A stretch of 62,000 bases of DNA from Mesostigma viride (GCA_009746045.1 RPFO01000575.1:1-62000); one strand, 5' to 3'; positions 1 to 12,800 are shown, counted from the first letter of the stretch. Notes: generated by a model not told the origin, from the sequence alone. Translations and numbers: made by a program.

Positions 1-360
1 AGTTTTCTAAGATTTTTCTCAGGTTCCTGAGAATTTTCTCAGATTCCGGAGATTTCCTCCGATTCTTTTCTCAAAAAATCCTGATGAATCCTGAGAAAAT
101 TTGAGATTTTCTCAGGAATCTCGAGATTATTACAGGAACTTTCTCCCGAGAATCCTGAGAAGTGCCTGGAGATGGTCTCGCCCACACACTGAGAAACACC
201 TGAGAATCCTGAGATACCAATCCGGAGATCCTGAGAAAAATGTCGAACACAACACAAAAAATCTCCAAGATTCTTGGATTTTCCCGCGAATCACGAAAAA
301 AATCAGAAAATCAGGACACTTAAGCATGGCACAAAAATCAGGGAAAATCAGGACCACTGA
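1..360. repeat. Left subterminal repeat zone of the CACTA element
   Basis: The segment is packed with imperfect copies of CTGAGAAT and its complement ATTCTCAG in both orientations, with runs of T and A between them. The same words recur only at 9540-9880. In CACTA elements such subterminal arrays are binding sites for the TnpA protein. ORFs crossing this zone are low-complexity artefacts. Bases 360-590 are AT-rich and show nothing recognisable. Confidence 0.75.
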
Positions 361-806
361 GCCATGACATTGAGAACTCTAAGTGCATGAAGACAGGGAC
401 ACTTATGATTATATGTGGATGCGAGAAATAATGCAGTTGACACACATGGTTCATTGGAAATAAATAAATATAAAGTGTGACAAGGCACACAACAAGTTAC
501 CATCAATCCATCATTACATATATATTAGGAATATAATCAATTCCACTCCTCATACACGTGTAGCGCACTGATCAGAGTCCGCATTAATTACTACCACCAC
601 GTGCCTCTCACTTTCTCCTTTTGTGGGAATGCCATGCGCACAAACATCACCGTCGCCTGCCTCAGCTGACAAATCACTAGCAATGTCATAGGGCTTGATG
701 CGCTGCCACTAGCGCGTGCCATGGACTTGCCAGCAATGCTCTTGCCACGCGACGGTTTGGATGCAGCGGCAGCAGCTGTGTGTGTTTCTACCCAATGTGT
801 CCGCAG

Positions 807-990
807 TGCGCTTGCCACGCGAGCGGCTTGGTGCAGTGGTTGCTTGTGGTTCTACCAATGTGCCAACAGTGCGCTTGCCACGTGAGCGACTTGGTGCAGT
901 GGTTGCTTGTGGCTCTACCAATGTGCCAACAGTGCGCTTGCCACGTGAGCGATTAGGTGCAGTGGTTGCTTGTGGCTCGCAGCCATGCGT
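807..990 (-). repeat. 63-bp tandem repeat in the transposase tail
   Basis: Three consecutive units (about 807, 868 and 928) begin GTGCGCTTGCCACG and run through GGTTGCTTGTGG. The period is 63 bp, exactly 21 codons. On the minus strand each unit encodes a basic peptide containing EPQATTAPSRSRGKR. Partial copies flank the array at 720-800 and 960-1020. The multiple-of-three period suggests that length change has been tolerated within a coding tail. Confidence 0.8.
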
Positions 991-3900
991 GCAGTGGTTG
1001 CTTGTGGATCTATGGGTGCAGTGCGATTACCTTGTGAACGACCTCGTGTTGTCATGTCTCTTCGCTTAACACACAGTGTCACCTTGCGCTGCAGGTTCAT
1101 ATCAGCATACACGTCTGTGGTTCTCAGCTGAGCACCTGCAGCACGGGATAATACATGCTGGGCTGCACTACACGTTTCCTTTACCATTTGCCACGGCAAT
1201 TTACAGTGCACGATGGCTATCTCAGGTGCATACTCTGGATCAACTACAAAACCAACTGAACATACACTCCCGGGAAGGACTAAAGCATCCTGCTTGGGCG
1301 CTCGCTCCCCTAAAGGTATAAGCGTCAATCCCTCTAAAGGGAGCTCTTTCACAGAACCGACATCAAACAGAGCGACCTTTAAAAGAACTTGCCTACTCCA
1401 TCCTTCCGTCGGGGCACGGAGGAAACTATGCAGAATGTGTGTGATGCGGCCATACCTAACCCCCTCTTTACCATAAACCATTACTCCTGAGTTGCGATGG
1501 CGAACAGTTTGTCGAAGGTCGGCGACTGCAGTTCGGTAATTGCTGCCATTGATGTGGATTGAGTCATGCTCGTCACAAGCAGGCTCCATGCCACACACCG
1601 CCGCCGTAATCATCGTGGGGAGGCGTGGCTCCTGGTTTTGCGTGATCCATTGCTTCAACCACGCCAGGTTGCCAACGTGAACGAGCCGACGCCTGCAAGT
1701 GACAAAGGCGAATAACGTACATCACATTGCAAAATCAATTAAACATACAATTAAACATAGTTGTCCCACTTCATACAATTATCAACATAGTGAAAAAAAG
1801 CATCTTCATCATTGCATGCACAACCAGATATTGCGTGTAGACAAGGACATAAGAATGTCACTGTGAAATCTAGAAAATCAACCACATTAAGCACGAGTAA
1901 GCAAATCAGAAGAATGCAGGAAACATATGATAATCCTATGTACATGCGTTGCAAGATTACACCCTCCTTTCGGCTGAACTGAATTAAAATGGCCAATGCG
2001 AGGGTGTACAAATGTAGCATCGGTTTCTACAAGAAACTCACCAGAATTCAATTCCATATCCGGGCTCGTATGTTGCATGCTGAAGTGCAAATTCCAGGAG
2101 TAACTGTAAGGCCTCAAGCTGCTCGACCTCAGAGAGAGTATATGCTTGTTGACGAAAGCGCTTGCTCGGCAGAATACACTTGGACGGATCAGTTTCCAGA
2201 ATGTCCCACACAGACGGGAAGCCTTGACCCTGAAAAAAAAAACACATGAACCAAATAGAAAAAAAAGAACGTAAGTACATGTTTTGCATACACTTAACCT
2301 GCTAGAAACACTCGCTGAAACATGGGAAATGTGCATGCAGCCAAGCAAACACGAAGTTTGTTTAAAAAACTTACCCACACAGTCTGGCGCGTGAAGTAGC
2401 TCAGGATGTTAATGCCTCGAAGTCCATGAAGAAGTTCCCATGGAGCATTCCACGTTCTTGTTTGACAATGGCCCAGAAGTAATCACCGCCATCTGGCGCT
2501 CACCCCATGTCATGCTCCTGCCATCAGGCAGGCCAGCATACCGGATCTGTTCCGCCAAGTGAGATGCAGCATGGACTGATCTTGACATTTCTGACGCTGG
2601 CATAACACACTCTAATGCTACCACCGCACGCACCATCATTTCGCCCACTTCGACTAACTGCGATTGAGTGAGACACCTTGCTGAAAATACAGCATTAAAG
2701 GCCACAGACAGCTGGACAAATGCCGCGCGGGCATCCGGATGCAAACGATTGCGCAACACGACCGGCAACAACAGACACAGTACTTGTTCTTGTCACTTGT
2801 TTTCATCGTCTCATCGCTTTTCCCGTCAGCGGCTAGTCCGTGGTACCGCCCAGGCACATAGTCTGGGAGGCGGTCGAACGCCTTTTCCACCTCTGCATTC
2901 AACAGAAACATGGAATGATACACAGATGTAAACGATCACATTGACAATTTGATTAGAAAATTATGTCAGAGGCGAATTCTCAGAGTGGCCAAACACTGTC
3001 AGCCCAAATGCTCCGGCAAATCCTGACACTAACCCCATAAATAGTTATTGAAAAAATGAAAGGAAGTCTTACAAGCAACATGTTTACCCTAACAAGGGCA
3101 CTTGGTTTGATGTGGTACACAGAAATCTCTAATGACAGTGGACTACGTCATGGGATCTATGGACCAACACAGCAATTAAGCAATCTTGGCAGATGACAAC
3201 ATGAAACACTTTATATAAAATACCAACAAACAACATCCAAACCAATTCCAATAAAAAAGCATATACACATCCACAGACATACCACGGGTGGCCGCTTTCT
3301 CCTCCGACGTGAGTTGACATGGTGGATGTCGAGAGTTTTTTTTAATGCTTATTGTCCGGACACCGTTCTTCGCCACTTTCTCCACCTCTTCCGTGGTAAC
3401 CCAGAGCTCCTGATTAAGGCCCAGTTGTTGCAGCCTTGCTCGAACAGCAGGGGTATGAGCTTTCCCTGCACATAATAAAAAAGGCCACAAAGGACAACAC
3501 AATATCAACGAAACGCACAATCAATAATCAATCAACAAGTATGTAACAAAAATTTGTCCCTTGCATATGACAAGGTTTACAAACTGCACACTAGAAAAAA
3601 AAAGAACACTGTCGCGTGCTACTTACCGCTGGTGCAGTTGACTATCCGGAGCAGGCAGTTCGGGCCAAGGTGAAATTCATCCACCAGATGTCGAATTAAC
3701 AGCTTGGTCCAGTACGGCAGCTTGCCGAATATTTCAGGTTGCACCCCCAACTCTTCCCGACAATATTTCAGGTACCCATCATAATCCATTTCTGGAGGGG
3801 CAGCTCCAGTCCCGGATGGTCGCGCAGGGTCACCTTCCTTCAAAAGCGTAGAGTGCCCTAAGTACACAAGCTTCCCATTGGAAAAAAAAGTTGCTTCCCA

Positions 3901-5199
3901 TTCTGGCCCATGTAACATGCAGCCGCAGTATCCAGCATCTGGGATGTTTAGTGACTTTGCAAAAGCTGGGTAGTCGTGGATTACCCACAGTAGGAGCGCC
4001 TGCAGGCGCACAGGTTGTAACTGGCCGCCCTGGTCATCCACGATGTCGCATACATAAAAACCATTCCACATCGCCACAAGCTCATCAACCGCCAACTCCC
4101 AGTACACCTGCATTCTTTTTGGAGCCTTGCCCTTGGCGGCACTTATCAGCAGAACCATAGGTGAGAAGTTCTTGTTGACAAATACCCACTCAGGTAAATT
4201 GTAGCAAGCCATAAAAGCTGGCCAGCAAGAATAGTTTCCCATAAAGCTACGCGGACACACTCCGTCAACCGCCATCCCGAATATAAGATTACGCAGCTCA
4301 GTACGAAACTGCGGGTAAAGATTTTTTACATGTTGTACAGCCGGACAGTCTGCAAAAAGAAACAGGCAAGGAAAGAACAAACCACAGAGAATGCATTGAA
4401 GCAACGGTAAGAAATACAGATACATCACTTAACACGACACTGACCTTGCCAGGCAAGATTCAATAGCAAGATTCAGGGTTACTAACGTTCTAGCTCTACA
4501 TACCAAAGTAACGCGGCGTTGTGTAACTCTATCGGCAAGCAAAGATAAAAAAAAACAAGCAATGGCCAGATGTAGAGGCTATGGATTACGAACCTTTGAC
4601 TCCGTCGACAGTCCGCGTCGGCGAATCTGCATCCTTGTTTTCTTTCTCTCCTGCATACCTCAGTGCCTTGACATCTTCTCCATTCTGAACCAGCCCCGAA
4701 CCCTGTCCAGCAAAGAAAAAACTCTGACTTGCCGATAGGGCTTCCTCGTATTAATCACCATGCCGTCTGTGTCTGTGTATATCTCATAACGAGGTTCGGC
4801 GCACTTTGGGCACTGCTGGAGATCCTTATCTTTGTAAACATAATCGTCACACTTGCACGCATCGTATACTTTATACGTCAAGCCCAAGTCTCGCAACAGG
4901 CGTCTAGCCGCCTCAACAGAAGCCGGCAAGACATTGCCAGGTGGTAGGAGAGAACTAAAAAGGGCCAGCTGTGCGTCCGCGAACTTCCGAGTACAACCTC
5001 CTTGGCCCCATTGCGTTAGCAATTGTAGGGCCGCCACAACAGCTGGAACGTTAGATCCTGGGTATAAAGGCGTCTCCAAATGTACTCTGTTTGCAGCAGC
5101 ATCGAAATTCCGGGCGAATTCCATAGCTGCCTCAGGCCCAGTTCGGTACTCATCGGCCCATCCCTCCATGAGGAAGTCGTCAAGGCCTTGTTCCTCCAT
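915..5199 (-). CDS. CACTA transposase (tnp2/TNPD family), six exons
   Basis: Catalyses cut-and-paste transposition of the surrounding element. Exons inferred from splice signals and matching phases: 5199-4594, 4349-3627, 3465-3283, 2892-2375, 2229-2042 and 1692-915. Exon 1 has the Cys-rich block of plant CACTA transposases (LLRDLGLTYKVYDAC, then CPKCAEPRYE). Exon 2 holds the Transposase_21 core (LRNLIFGMAVDGVCPRS, YNLPEWVFV, MWNGFYVCD, then AGYCGCMLHG). Exon 4 resembles DUF4218 (LLPVVLRNRLHPDARAAF). Exon 6 resembles the DUF4216-like C-terminus. All five junctions agree in phase once one-base indels are allowed: a loss near 4660 (stop just before a coding continuation), a loss near 2786 and a gain near 2470. 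A further loss near 970 would extend the tail through 63-bp repeats to about 591. The start ATG at 5199 follows the GC-rich spacer. The family call is firm; activity of this copy is uncertain. Confidence 0.82.
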
Positions 5200-5983
5200 G
5201 GTTGAAAATCGCTAAACAACCAATGGTGGCGGCAGCAACGGGGACGGCCCGCGGCCGCCTTGCCGCGGGCCCTCCCCGTTGCTGCCGCCATGGCTACCAT
5301 GGCGGCAGCAACGAGGTGTTTTCGTGGCCCCGGCTGTGTCCTTGCATGCCTAAAACGCAAAGGAACGAAGGGGCACCGACCGCGTCTGACTGTCGAGCTA
5401 GCCAACGGACCGCGTGGGCCATTCCCGCGGCTAGGTATGCGTCAGTTATGTTAACCGTCCAATTTGCCGGGTAATCTATGTAACCGCAGCTTCTTGATGC
5501 GGATTCAATCCTACTCGAACATGATGTCAACTTTGCACCGTTAACCATGGCAGTGAGAGGCCCGAATCCGATACTTTGCGCCTTATTAGCCCCTTAGCCT
5601 GTCAACGTCACACCAGTGTGTGACCACCTTCATTCAGGATTCGGTGATACTTATTTCTTATTTCACCTCTCTGGTTTATAATTGGATACTAAATATACCG
5701 ATTTCCCCGAATCCGATACTTTGCGCCATGGCGTTCAGATCAGCAGGATTCGCTCCTAAAGTAAGATCCTGTCGACTTCCGCCGGGAGAGATGATTGACG
5801 GTAGATGGGCCAAGATCGGACGGAGTTCCTTTTTGCCGCGCAAAATTGACACCCGCAATTAGCACAGTGCCGTTGTGCGGATTCAAAACTTGCGCCTTGT
5901 CATTAAGAAATGACAACGGCGCCAAGGATGGAGCACGCAAACGCGTTAATGTCGGCTGGGGGTGGTCTGGTTAGTGGGGAAGA
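5200..5983. promoter_or_regulatory. Divergent intergenic region of the CACTA element with GC-rich hairpins
   Basis: This 0.8-kb spacer separates the transposase (minus) from the TnpA-like gene (plus) and must hold both promoters. It contains two overlapping inverted repeats. One has arms 5228-5255 and 5262-5289 (28 bp, one mismatch, 6-bp loop). The other is a perfect 16-bp palindrome, 5278-5293 with 5297-5312 (loop CTA). A direct repeat of CCGAATCCGATACTTTGCGC occurs at about 5564 and 5706. In maize Spm a GC-rich 5' control region is the methylation target that governs activity; that parallel is inference. No TATA box is claimed. Confidence 0.55.
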
Positions 5984-8900
5984 ATGGTGGATCGCCGCGA
6001 TCCAGCAAAGTGGGCAAAATTTCGTGCCGCCAAGTCCGTAGAACTACACCCTCTTAAGCATGTGCAAGCCGATTGTCGGCTGCGGACTCTTAGGGAAGTC
6101 GTCGCGACCGCAATCGAAGGAGTGGTTGCTGGAGGGTGTAGCAAAGAAGGACCAAGATCAAGAACTGCTGAAGGAGGTTTTGGTCGGATCAAGGCGATTT
6201 GTTCTGAATTCTTACCTCTACTGGCCCAGGACGAGTTAAATGATGCAAAGGCCATTACTCTGCAGCCGTTGCGGCGGAGAGCAGCAGGAAACTGAATGAA
6301 GTCCTGAACGGACCGACAGCGGCGACAACCGCAGTGAAGTCTCTCCCCGATCCTCCTGCTTTGGAACCGACTGAAGCGATAGTTGAAAGGGAGCTAGCGA
6401 GGCGTCTATACATCCGAAAGCACGAGGCGCAGCTAGCGGCAAAGAGAGCTGCCAACAGAGTGGCTAAGGCTGAACAGCAACGTGCCCCGCTTGCCTGCGT
6501 AACCAACCAGCCCAAACAGGTAATTAAACAAAGAATACTCATGAACTGCCGTGTCTTGGTATGCATCCGTTGTGTATGACGAGTGCAGTCAGCAATCTGT
6601 AGTGCAACCGTACTTTCTACTCGCCGTATGGCCATCGATAGTTTTCTGATCGAGTGCATTATTATGTTCCTTCGGATGCTGTGCTTTGTTCTTCATGGTG
6701 AACACCACAGCTGGGCGTCCAAAAAGCAAAGAAAACTGCAACCGGCAAGTCGTCGTCAAAAGCCAAGCCTGCTGCAGTCACCGCCGGGACCATGCAGCTG
6801 CCTGCCAGCCTCGAGGCTGAAAGGGCCGCCAAGATTGCAGCTTTGCAGGCCCAAATCGACGCTATCAACGCGCAGTTCGACCAGCAGATGAGCGCCGTGC
6901 CGGCACCCCCTCTCGTGGCCATGCCACCACCACCCATGCCAGGCTGTCCATCTGCCCCGTGCTGGCACGTAAGTTCCCTTTTTTTCCCCTTTGGTATACG
7001 GGCCTTACTGTTGCTTCATGGAAACTTACAACGTATCAATTTGCCTGTATTTACCCTTCAACTTTGTGCATTATTATCTTTATGAAGTCCCACACGTTTT
7101 TTGTGTATATTGGTTTTCTTTGTGTTTCATTCAAGCTGACTTTTGACTTCTTTAATTGCATGTGTCTTTCCTTTTTCATCCAGCCGTGGACCTGGCTGGC
7201 ACAGTGACACCGGTGCTGGTGCCCATCCTGGCACCTGAACCAGGTCCAAATGTGAAGCCCCACTATTCGAAGAATTTATCGCTTCTGCTCGCATGCGAGT
7301 CTCCATGTATCGATTCAAAGGCCCTGCCCCAGCCCACTCCGGGGGCTGCTGGTGATGAACCTGTGACGCTGTTTCCGGTGGTCAGCTCTACTTCGCCCGT
7401 GCAGCAGGCCATTCCCTGTAAGTAATATCAGATCACTTCCAATCTGGGTTGTTTTATTCTTGTCTCTTTTTGCATTGGCATACCTGTATTTTACTTAGCA
7501 AGTATCTCAGTTTCTGCACTGACGATGCACTCTAATCTTCTTTTCGCTCAACCTTATTAAGACCTTGCTATGTTCGTTTGCCACCATAGCATACATAACC
7601 CCCATTCACCAGCAGCTTCCCCGTTTCCCATTTGTAAATGCATTCCCTGTTTGTTTTTATGATCCCAACAAAGTCTCTCTTTTGCAATTGATGTGTGCAG
7701 TGCCTTCGCAGGCTTCTTCAAAGAGGAAGGGCATGACACCAGCGCCAGTTTCCAAGACCCGGCGCGGATCAACAGAGACCAAGTCCCCATCTGCAACAAA
7801 GGATCCAGTCCTGCCATCGCCGCAGCCTCTAGAAGAGAACATTGCCGTCCTTCCACAGCCGCAAACAGCACCTAAGACACGTGCTCAGTGCCCACCACCT
7901 TCAGATCTGGGGTTGATGCACTACATCAAGGAGGTGCTCCCTCAGGCCACCGTGTTGCCTCTTCCAACAGAGGTGACAACGACCACCGTACCGGTTGGCA
8001 CCATCATTAAGCTCAAAAATGGTTGCTGAAGGCGCGCAAGCAGCTGAGATTGGGGGATGAGTTGGTGTGGGATGTAGGCCGCATTGCTATGGTCAAGCCA
8101 CGGAACAAGTCCCCGTGGACGCTTGCGTTTCCTAACGGGGATGAGCCAGAATCAAGGTATTGCTTTGATCTGAGGAAATTGCACTACGGTGAGGAGGGGT
8201 CTGGCGAGCTCTCATGGGTGATGTTGGGCAATGTTACGGTGAACGACCTGCCTGGAAAGGCAGAAGAAACGAACACGAGTCAAGTGCCTTCCCCCCCGGA
8301 TGTGCCAGCCCCACTGCCACCCTCCACGGCCGTGCCAGCCCCTCTGGCCCCACTGCTGCCACCCTCCACGGCCGTGCCAGCCCCTCCGGCCCCACTGCTG
8401 CCACCCTCCACGGCCGTGCCAGCCCCTCCGGCCCCACTGCCACCCTCCACGGCCGTGCCAGCCCCTCCGGCCCCACTGCCACCCTCCACGGCCGTGCCAG
8501 CCCCTCCGGCCCCACTGCCACCCTCCACGGGAGGACCAGAGTCATCGGTGGAATCCGTGCTTGCCAACATGATGTTGCAGTTGAAAAAAATGCAAGAGGA
8601 GCTCGCTGAGAAGAACGCCATCATCAACAAACAAGCCGAGAGATCTGCACAGGCAGAATTCTGCTCAAGCCTACCAATCCCATGTGTAAGTTCCGCAGCT
8701 CCTCAGATATGGACGGGAATGTTACCATCTTTATAATTGTGGATGCCTCTGAGTTAGTCTATGTTGTTTACTGTCTACATTTGTTATGTATAAACAAGAC
8801 CTACCATAAATTAGTTTGCATTGCGGTTTTGTTGTGTATTCTTTTTCTGACTACTTGCGCAACCCAATGGTCCAAATTTCTGCTGTTTGCGTGCAGGAAA

Positions 8901-9001
8901 ATACCCCGGACAGCGCGGCACAAGCAAAACACTGCGAGCTGCTGAATGGCCAGAAGGCAGAAGGCATGGCATCAAACCGAGTCCAGCCAGTTTTGGAATA
9001 G
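5984..9001 (+). CDS. TnpA-like accessory protein of the CACTA element, five exons
   Basis: Probable exons 5984-6519, 6711-6968, 7184-7417, 7701-8685 and 8897-9001, each bounded by GTAAG/GTAATT-type donors and CAG acceptors, giving roughly 700 residues. Exon 1 encodes a charged, probably helical region (REVVATAIEGVV, ELARRLYIRKHEAQLAAKR). Exon 2 opens with a basic stretch (KKAKKTATGKSSSKAKPAA) and a short predicted coiled coil (AERAAKIAALQAQIDAINAQ). Exon 4 has a compact hydrophobic/basic block (DELVWDVGRIAMVKP), a Pro/Ala minisatellite and a second coiled coil (MMLQLKKMQEELAEKNAII). No catalytic motif is visible. The role in binding subterminal repeats is inferred from En/Spm TNPA. Single-base losses are needed near 6262, between 6711 and 7186, and near 8016 (an A run). 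An intron in the 3' UTR (about 9005-9191) is likely. Confidence 0.6.
8287..8532 (+). repeat. 39/42-bp coding minisatellite (Pro/Ala-rich)
   Basis: About six tandem units containing CACTGCCACCCTCCACGG then CCGTGCCAGCCCCTCC, each 39 or 42 bp and so always in frame. They encode repeats of PPSTAVPAP inside exon 4 of the TnpA-like gene. The strict triplet periodicity supports this as coding sequence in the plus-strand frame. Confidence 0.85.
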
Positions 9002-9408
9002 CTGTAAGTTTTCACGATCAGGGTGCACAGGATTCCATTTTTTTGCACTACAAAGCATTTGTCTCGTGTACGAGCGCGATTTTTTACTGTCTCGTCATTT
9101 TGAACTTGGTGTACATTTGCACATCCTGCAGCCTTTCTGATTCTGGCCCTGCCTTGCTGCTTTGTCCTTCTTAATTGTGCTCCTACGTGCAGGAAGACGT
9201 AGAACGAAACATGCGGACTCTGAACAGTATGGGAGAGGCATGAGAACTCTTCTCGTGAAGAATTGTGTGAAGATGTACACAAACTTCCCTGATTCCAAGA
9301 ATGAATCAGTTTTTCCCTTTCAGCAAGACATGACTACGACTGTCAGTAATTGACAGCATGTTTGCTGTGGATGATGTATGCAAGCTGTAACATGATATTT
9401 ATCAATGT

Positions 9409-9414
9409 AATAAA
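9409..9414 (+). terminator. Candidate polyadenylation signal of the TnpA-like gene
   Basis: AATAAA lies 408 bp after the stop codon and directly after a TGTAA, a motif that serves as polyadenylation signal in many green algae. It sits between the last exon and the subterminal repeat zone. Which of the two motifs is used cannot be told from sequence. Confidence 0.35.
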
Positions 9415-9539
9415 TGCACTGATTGTGAGTCATGCCCCTGTTGTAATCATCTTGCATTGTTGTATTTCTGACGGTCCCTGATAACACCATTTTTTTGTCC
9501 CAGAATGGCTGGAGAATTCGCCTGTGCATGTTCTTGATT

Positions 9540-9894
9540 TTCTTGAGATTCTACTCGTTTTTTTGTCCTGAGATTGTCCTGAGATTGTCCTGAGATTGTC
9601 CTGAGATTTTGTCCTGAGATTTTCACTACAAAGTCAAAATCTCAAGACCTGAGTTTTTCACCAGAAATCTCAGGACCCGAGGTGTGCACTTACCAGATTT
9701 TGTGAAGACAAAAAAAATCAGGAAAAATCAGGGCAATCTCAGGAAAATTCAAGATTTATCTCAAGATTTTCTCAGGATTTCTCAGGATTTCTCAGGATTT
9801 CTCAGGATTTCTCAAGATTTGTGTAGGTAAATCTCAAAAAAACTCAGAAAAATCTCAAGAAATCTCAGTGCGAATTTCCGCCGACTTCCTAGTG
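9540..9894. repeat. Right subterminal repeat zone and terminus of the CACTA element
   Basis: Contains four adjacent copies of GTCCTGAGATT (9566-9607), an array of TCTCAGGATT (about 9770-9815) and many CTCAG/CTGAG words in both orientations. It ends in GGAAATTCGCAC-type sequence and the terminal TAGTG at 9890-9894. The composition matches 1-360 and nothing else in the window. Confidence 0.8.
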
Positions 9895-12800
9895 CACCGA
9901 ATGTCGCCAAATGTCACCAAATGTCACCAACTCAACGACGTCCCAAATAGAACAATCTACCAATGGCAAACAAGGTGCCAAAGGCTCCCACCCGATAAGA
10001 CCATGGGGTGAAGAACACAATGTAAACTGTCATGTGACCATGACCAATCACACGCCCGTACTATCGCCACACGCGGCAATAGGGAGGTCCACCCAGACCC
10101 CTGAGGGGGAACCTGGACAGGAGCCAAAGGTCGGTGTGAGGAGCTGGAAAGCCCCGCCACGAGGGGACCTGACGGCCCCGGTGCGACCCCTGGACGGGCA
10201 CTGGAAAGCCCCGTCATTGGGGGACCTGACGGCCCCACAACCCCGGAATTACCACCCGCAACGGTCACAGTACCCACCGGTAACGTCGCGCTGGTGACTG
10301 CCCCGCCCGGCCCTTAAGGCGCGACCCGATTGGGTCCTGCACTGGAAGGTGCAGAAGCCCCAGGTCCCGCCGCCGCTTGGGGAGTCAACATCCGCTCCAT
10401 CACCTTCTGGAGTACCGCTTCCATCGTGGTGGACAACCGCGCCTAAAAAAAAAAACTCCGCCTGTGCAACCATCTGTTTCTCCAAACCTAAACGCAGCGC
10501 CTGCAGCTGGAAGAAAACCCGCTGCTCGACCTCCACCGCGGACTGCGAAGAGAGGTCGGACGCCTTGTTAACGCCGGAAACCATGTTGTCCAACAAATGA
10601 CTCGCCGATGCGTCCATCGACTCGCCTATGTGGCCACTGTGTCTCCTTGTCCTTGTCGCCCGTCGCCACTATACCTGAGGGGCATAGCGCGGGCTCCATG
10701 TACGGTGGCTTACCACCGTTGCACAAATATACGCTTGCGACGGAAGTCGCGTGTGATACTTCGCCCGACGGCCGCCCTAGTGCTGACTGCCGCCACTGCG
10801 CCGACGTCGCGCAGATGTCGCAACTTGAGGCGCAATCATAGCTCGAACTGCGCGCACCATATCCCGCGCTCTTGTCGCCGCAGTACGTAACCCTTATGAA
10901 ATCAGTGTCCCTCGCCACCTCGTATGACTACAAGGGGGACTCCGCGCCGAATGAACTAATGCCGAGGTCCAACCCCTCCTGAAGAGCGGGGTCTGAAGAG
11001 CAGATAGCTCCTCCTTGCGGACCTGCGGCTGGTATTGGTGTGGTGGGGAAGAGACAAGTGTGCATGACTGCGCACATCCATCGCACGAAAGAGATGAGAT
11101 ACCTCCCCCCCTAAGGGGGAGCCCTGCGTGTGCCTTTGCATGGAGGAAACCACACAAAGTGAAAATTAAAAAAAATTGAAAGATTCCTCTGACACGCATA
11201 CGCATCTTCCAATCCTTTATGCACACCCCATACACACCTACATACATCTTCTAAGCGCACACATCATAGTGCAGCTGACCCTTGTCCCTGATGAACCAGG
11301 GACACCCAACCACGTATCTACTATACACATACCAACACATGCACCTGATCTCACCACTAGTAATAACACTAGTAACCTCAGTGCTTTCTCACAGACTCCT
11401 CCCCCCCCTAAGGGGGATGGGAGCCTCTCCCTTCAGTCCACTAACTGGGTAACACACAGATGCCTATCTCTGTGACTCCTCCCCCCCCTAAGGGGCTGTG
11501 AAGCCTCTTCCTTCTTCTCTCCTCCCCCCTCTATGGGAATCGGAGCGCCCTCGCGACGGAAAGCACCCGGAGGGGGGGGGGGGGGAAGGAAAAAAAAATT
11601 CCAAACAAACCAAACAGATAGAATATCAAGCCAAATAGACGTGCCACAACTGAGGTACAAAGACATTGTACCAACAACAAGGGTACCCCCAGACTGGTAG
11701 AAAGGGGTGTGAAGGTCAGGACAAGGCAGTGTCTACGAAACATGTGTCCGAATGGCAGTGAGAGTGGAGTGATCAGGTCCACAAGCAAGGCTGCCCCTAC
11801 AAACACGTCGAGGAACTCCCCGGTACTGAGCTATCACGAGCCCCTGTCATCATGGTAGATGTGTCTAGCGGCGATATCCAATAAACCATTGCCTCGGTTA
11901 CCAGCATGACCGCTAGTATTGAGTACAAAAAAAGGTATGTATGACTACCTGCAACAGAAACGTGCCACACACCCACAACAATGGGTATGAACACCCATTA
12001 TCACCTGACATCAATCCCAGCAAACAGCAGGTATGACCAACAGAAACCCCGATTAACAGCAAGGATTACTACTTGCTAGCTCCTGGCACGGTGGCTGTGC
12101 AGGGAAGGGGTGATGGCAAGGGGCTGAATGCGACTGAGGATAGATGATGTGGGGGTGATGGTAAAACCCAATGCACCCCGTGTGAAGAGTCCTAACTCCC
12201 CTTAGAACAGGGAAGAGAACAAAATGCTAATAGCGCCTTCAGACTGAAGGAGTACTGCTAACCCTATAGGATCCATAGATTGTTATGTCAAGCAACAAAA
12301 GTCAACAACAATCCCAGGCCCGTCATGCAGCTAAGTGCTCCATTGCCTAAAACCTGCAACTAAGAAGGTTGCACATTGTGGCGACGTAACCCTCCCTGAC
12401 TGGAAGGAAAAAGTACGAGGAGACAAGTGTGCATGACAGGAGTACTGGGAACCCTGTAGGATCCACACGTGGGAAATGATGTCCATGAACGTCCACAACA
12501 GCATGCATTTCAGCAAAGTGAAATCTGCAACTAGGAAGGTTGCAAAGCATATGCTGATAGAACCCTCCATGACTGGAAGGAAAAGTAAGGTACCCGAGCT
12601 ACAACAACCAAGCGCATCATCCTGAAACAACCACGTCGCATAGATACGTCAAAGGTAAGAAAAATTAATTACCCTTACCAAACAGGCCGACGCTTGAAGA
12701 TGGACATGATGCACAAAGGAACAAGCCGGTGGAACGCCGGCGACAACCACTAAGGAAACAAAAGAGGTAAAGTGTTGATGCACTTCACATGGACGGCCGT

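Larger units (their letters stand above)
1..9894. mobile_element. CACTA (En/Spm-type) DNA transposon, left end beyond the window
   Basis: Two divergent genes, a tnp2-type transposase on the minus strand and a TnpA-like gene on the plus strand, lie between two zones of degenerate CTGAGA/TCTCAG repeats (about 1-360 and 9540-9880). The right zone ends in TAGTG at 9890-9894, the reverse complement of the CACTA terminus. Read inward from there the end is CACTAGGAAGTCGGCGGAAA. The left terminus is not in the window, so neither the full inverted repeat nor the 3-bp target duplication (expected CAC or similar next to 9894) can be confirmed. En/Spm also encodes two proteins, TNPD (transposase) and TNPA (binds subterminal motifs), so the layout fits the superfamily. 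Both genes carry several one-base frame breaks. Confidence 0.85.

Noticed and set aside
5620-5862. Short ORFs in both strands between the CACTA genes
   Set aside because: Small overlapping frames in the promoter spacer, not continuous with either gene.
11433-11806. Membrane-like ORFs near the G/C runs at 11570
   Set aside because: Hydrophobic composition results from antisense reading of purine-rich low-complexity DNA; there is no start or splice support.
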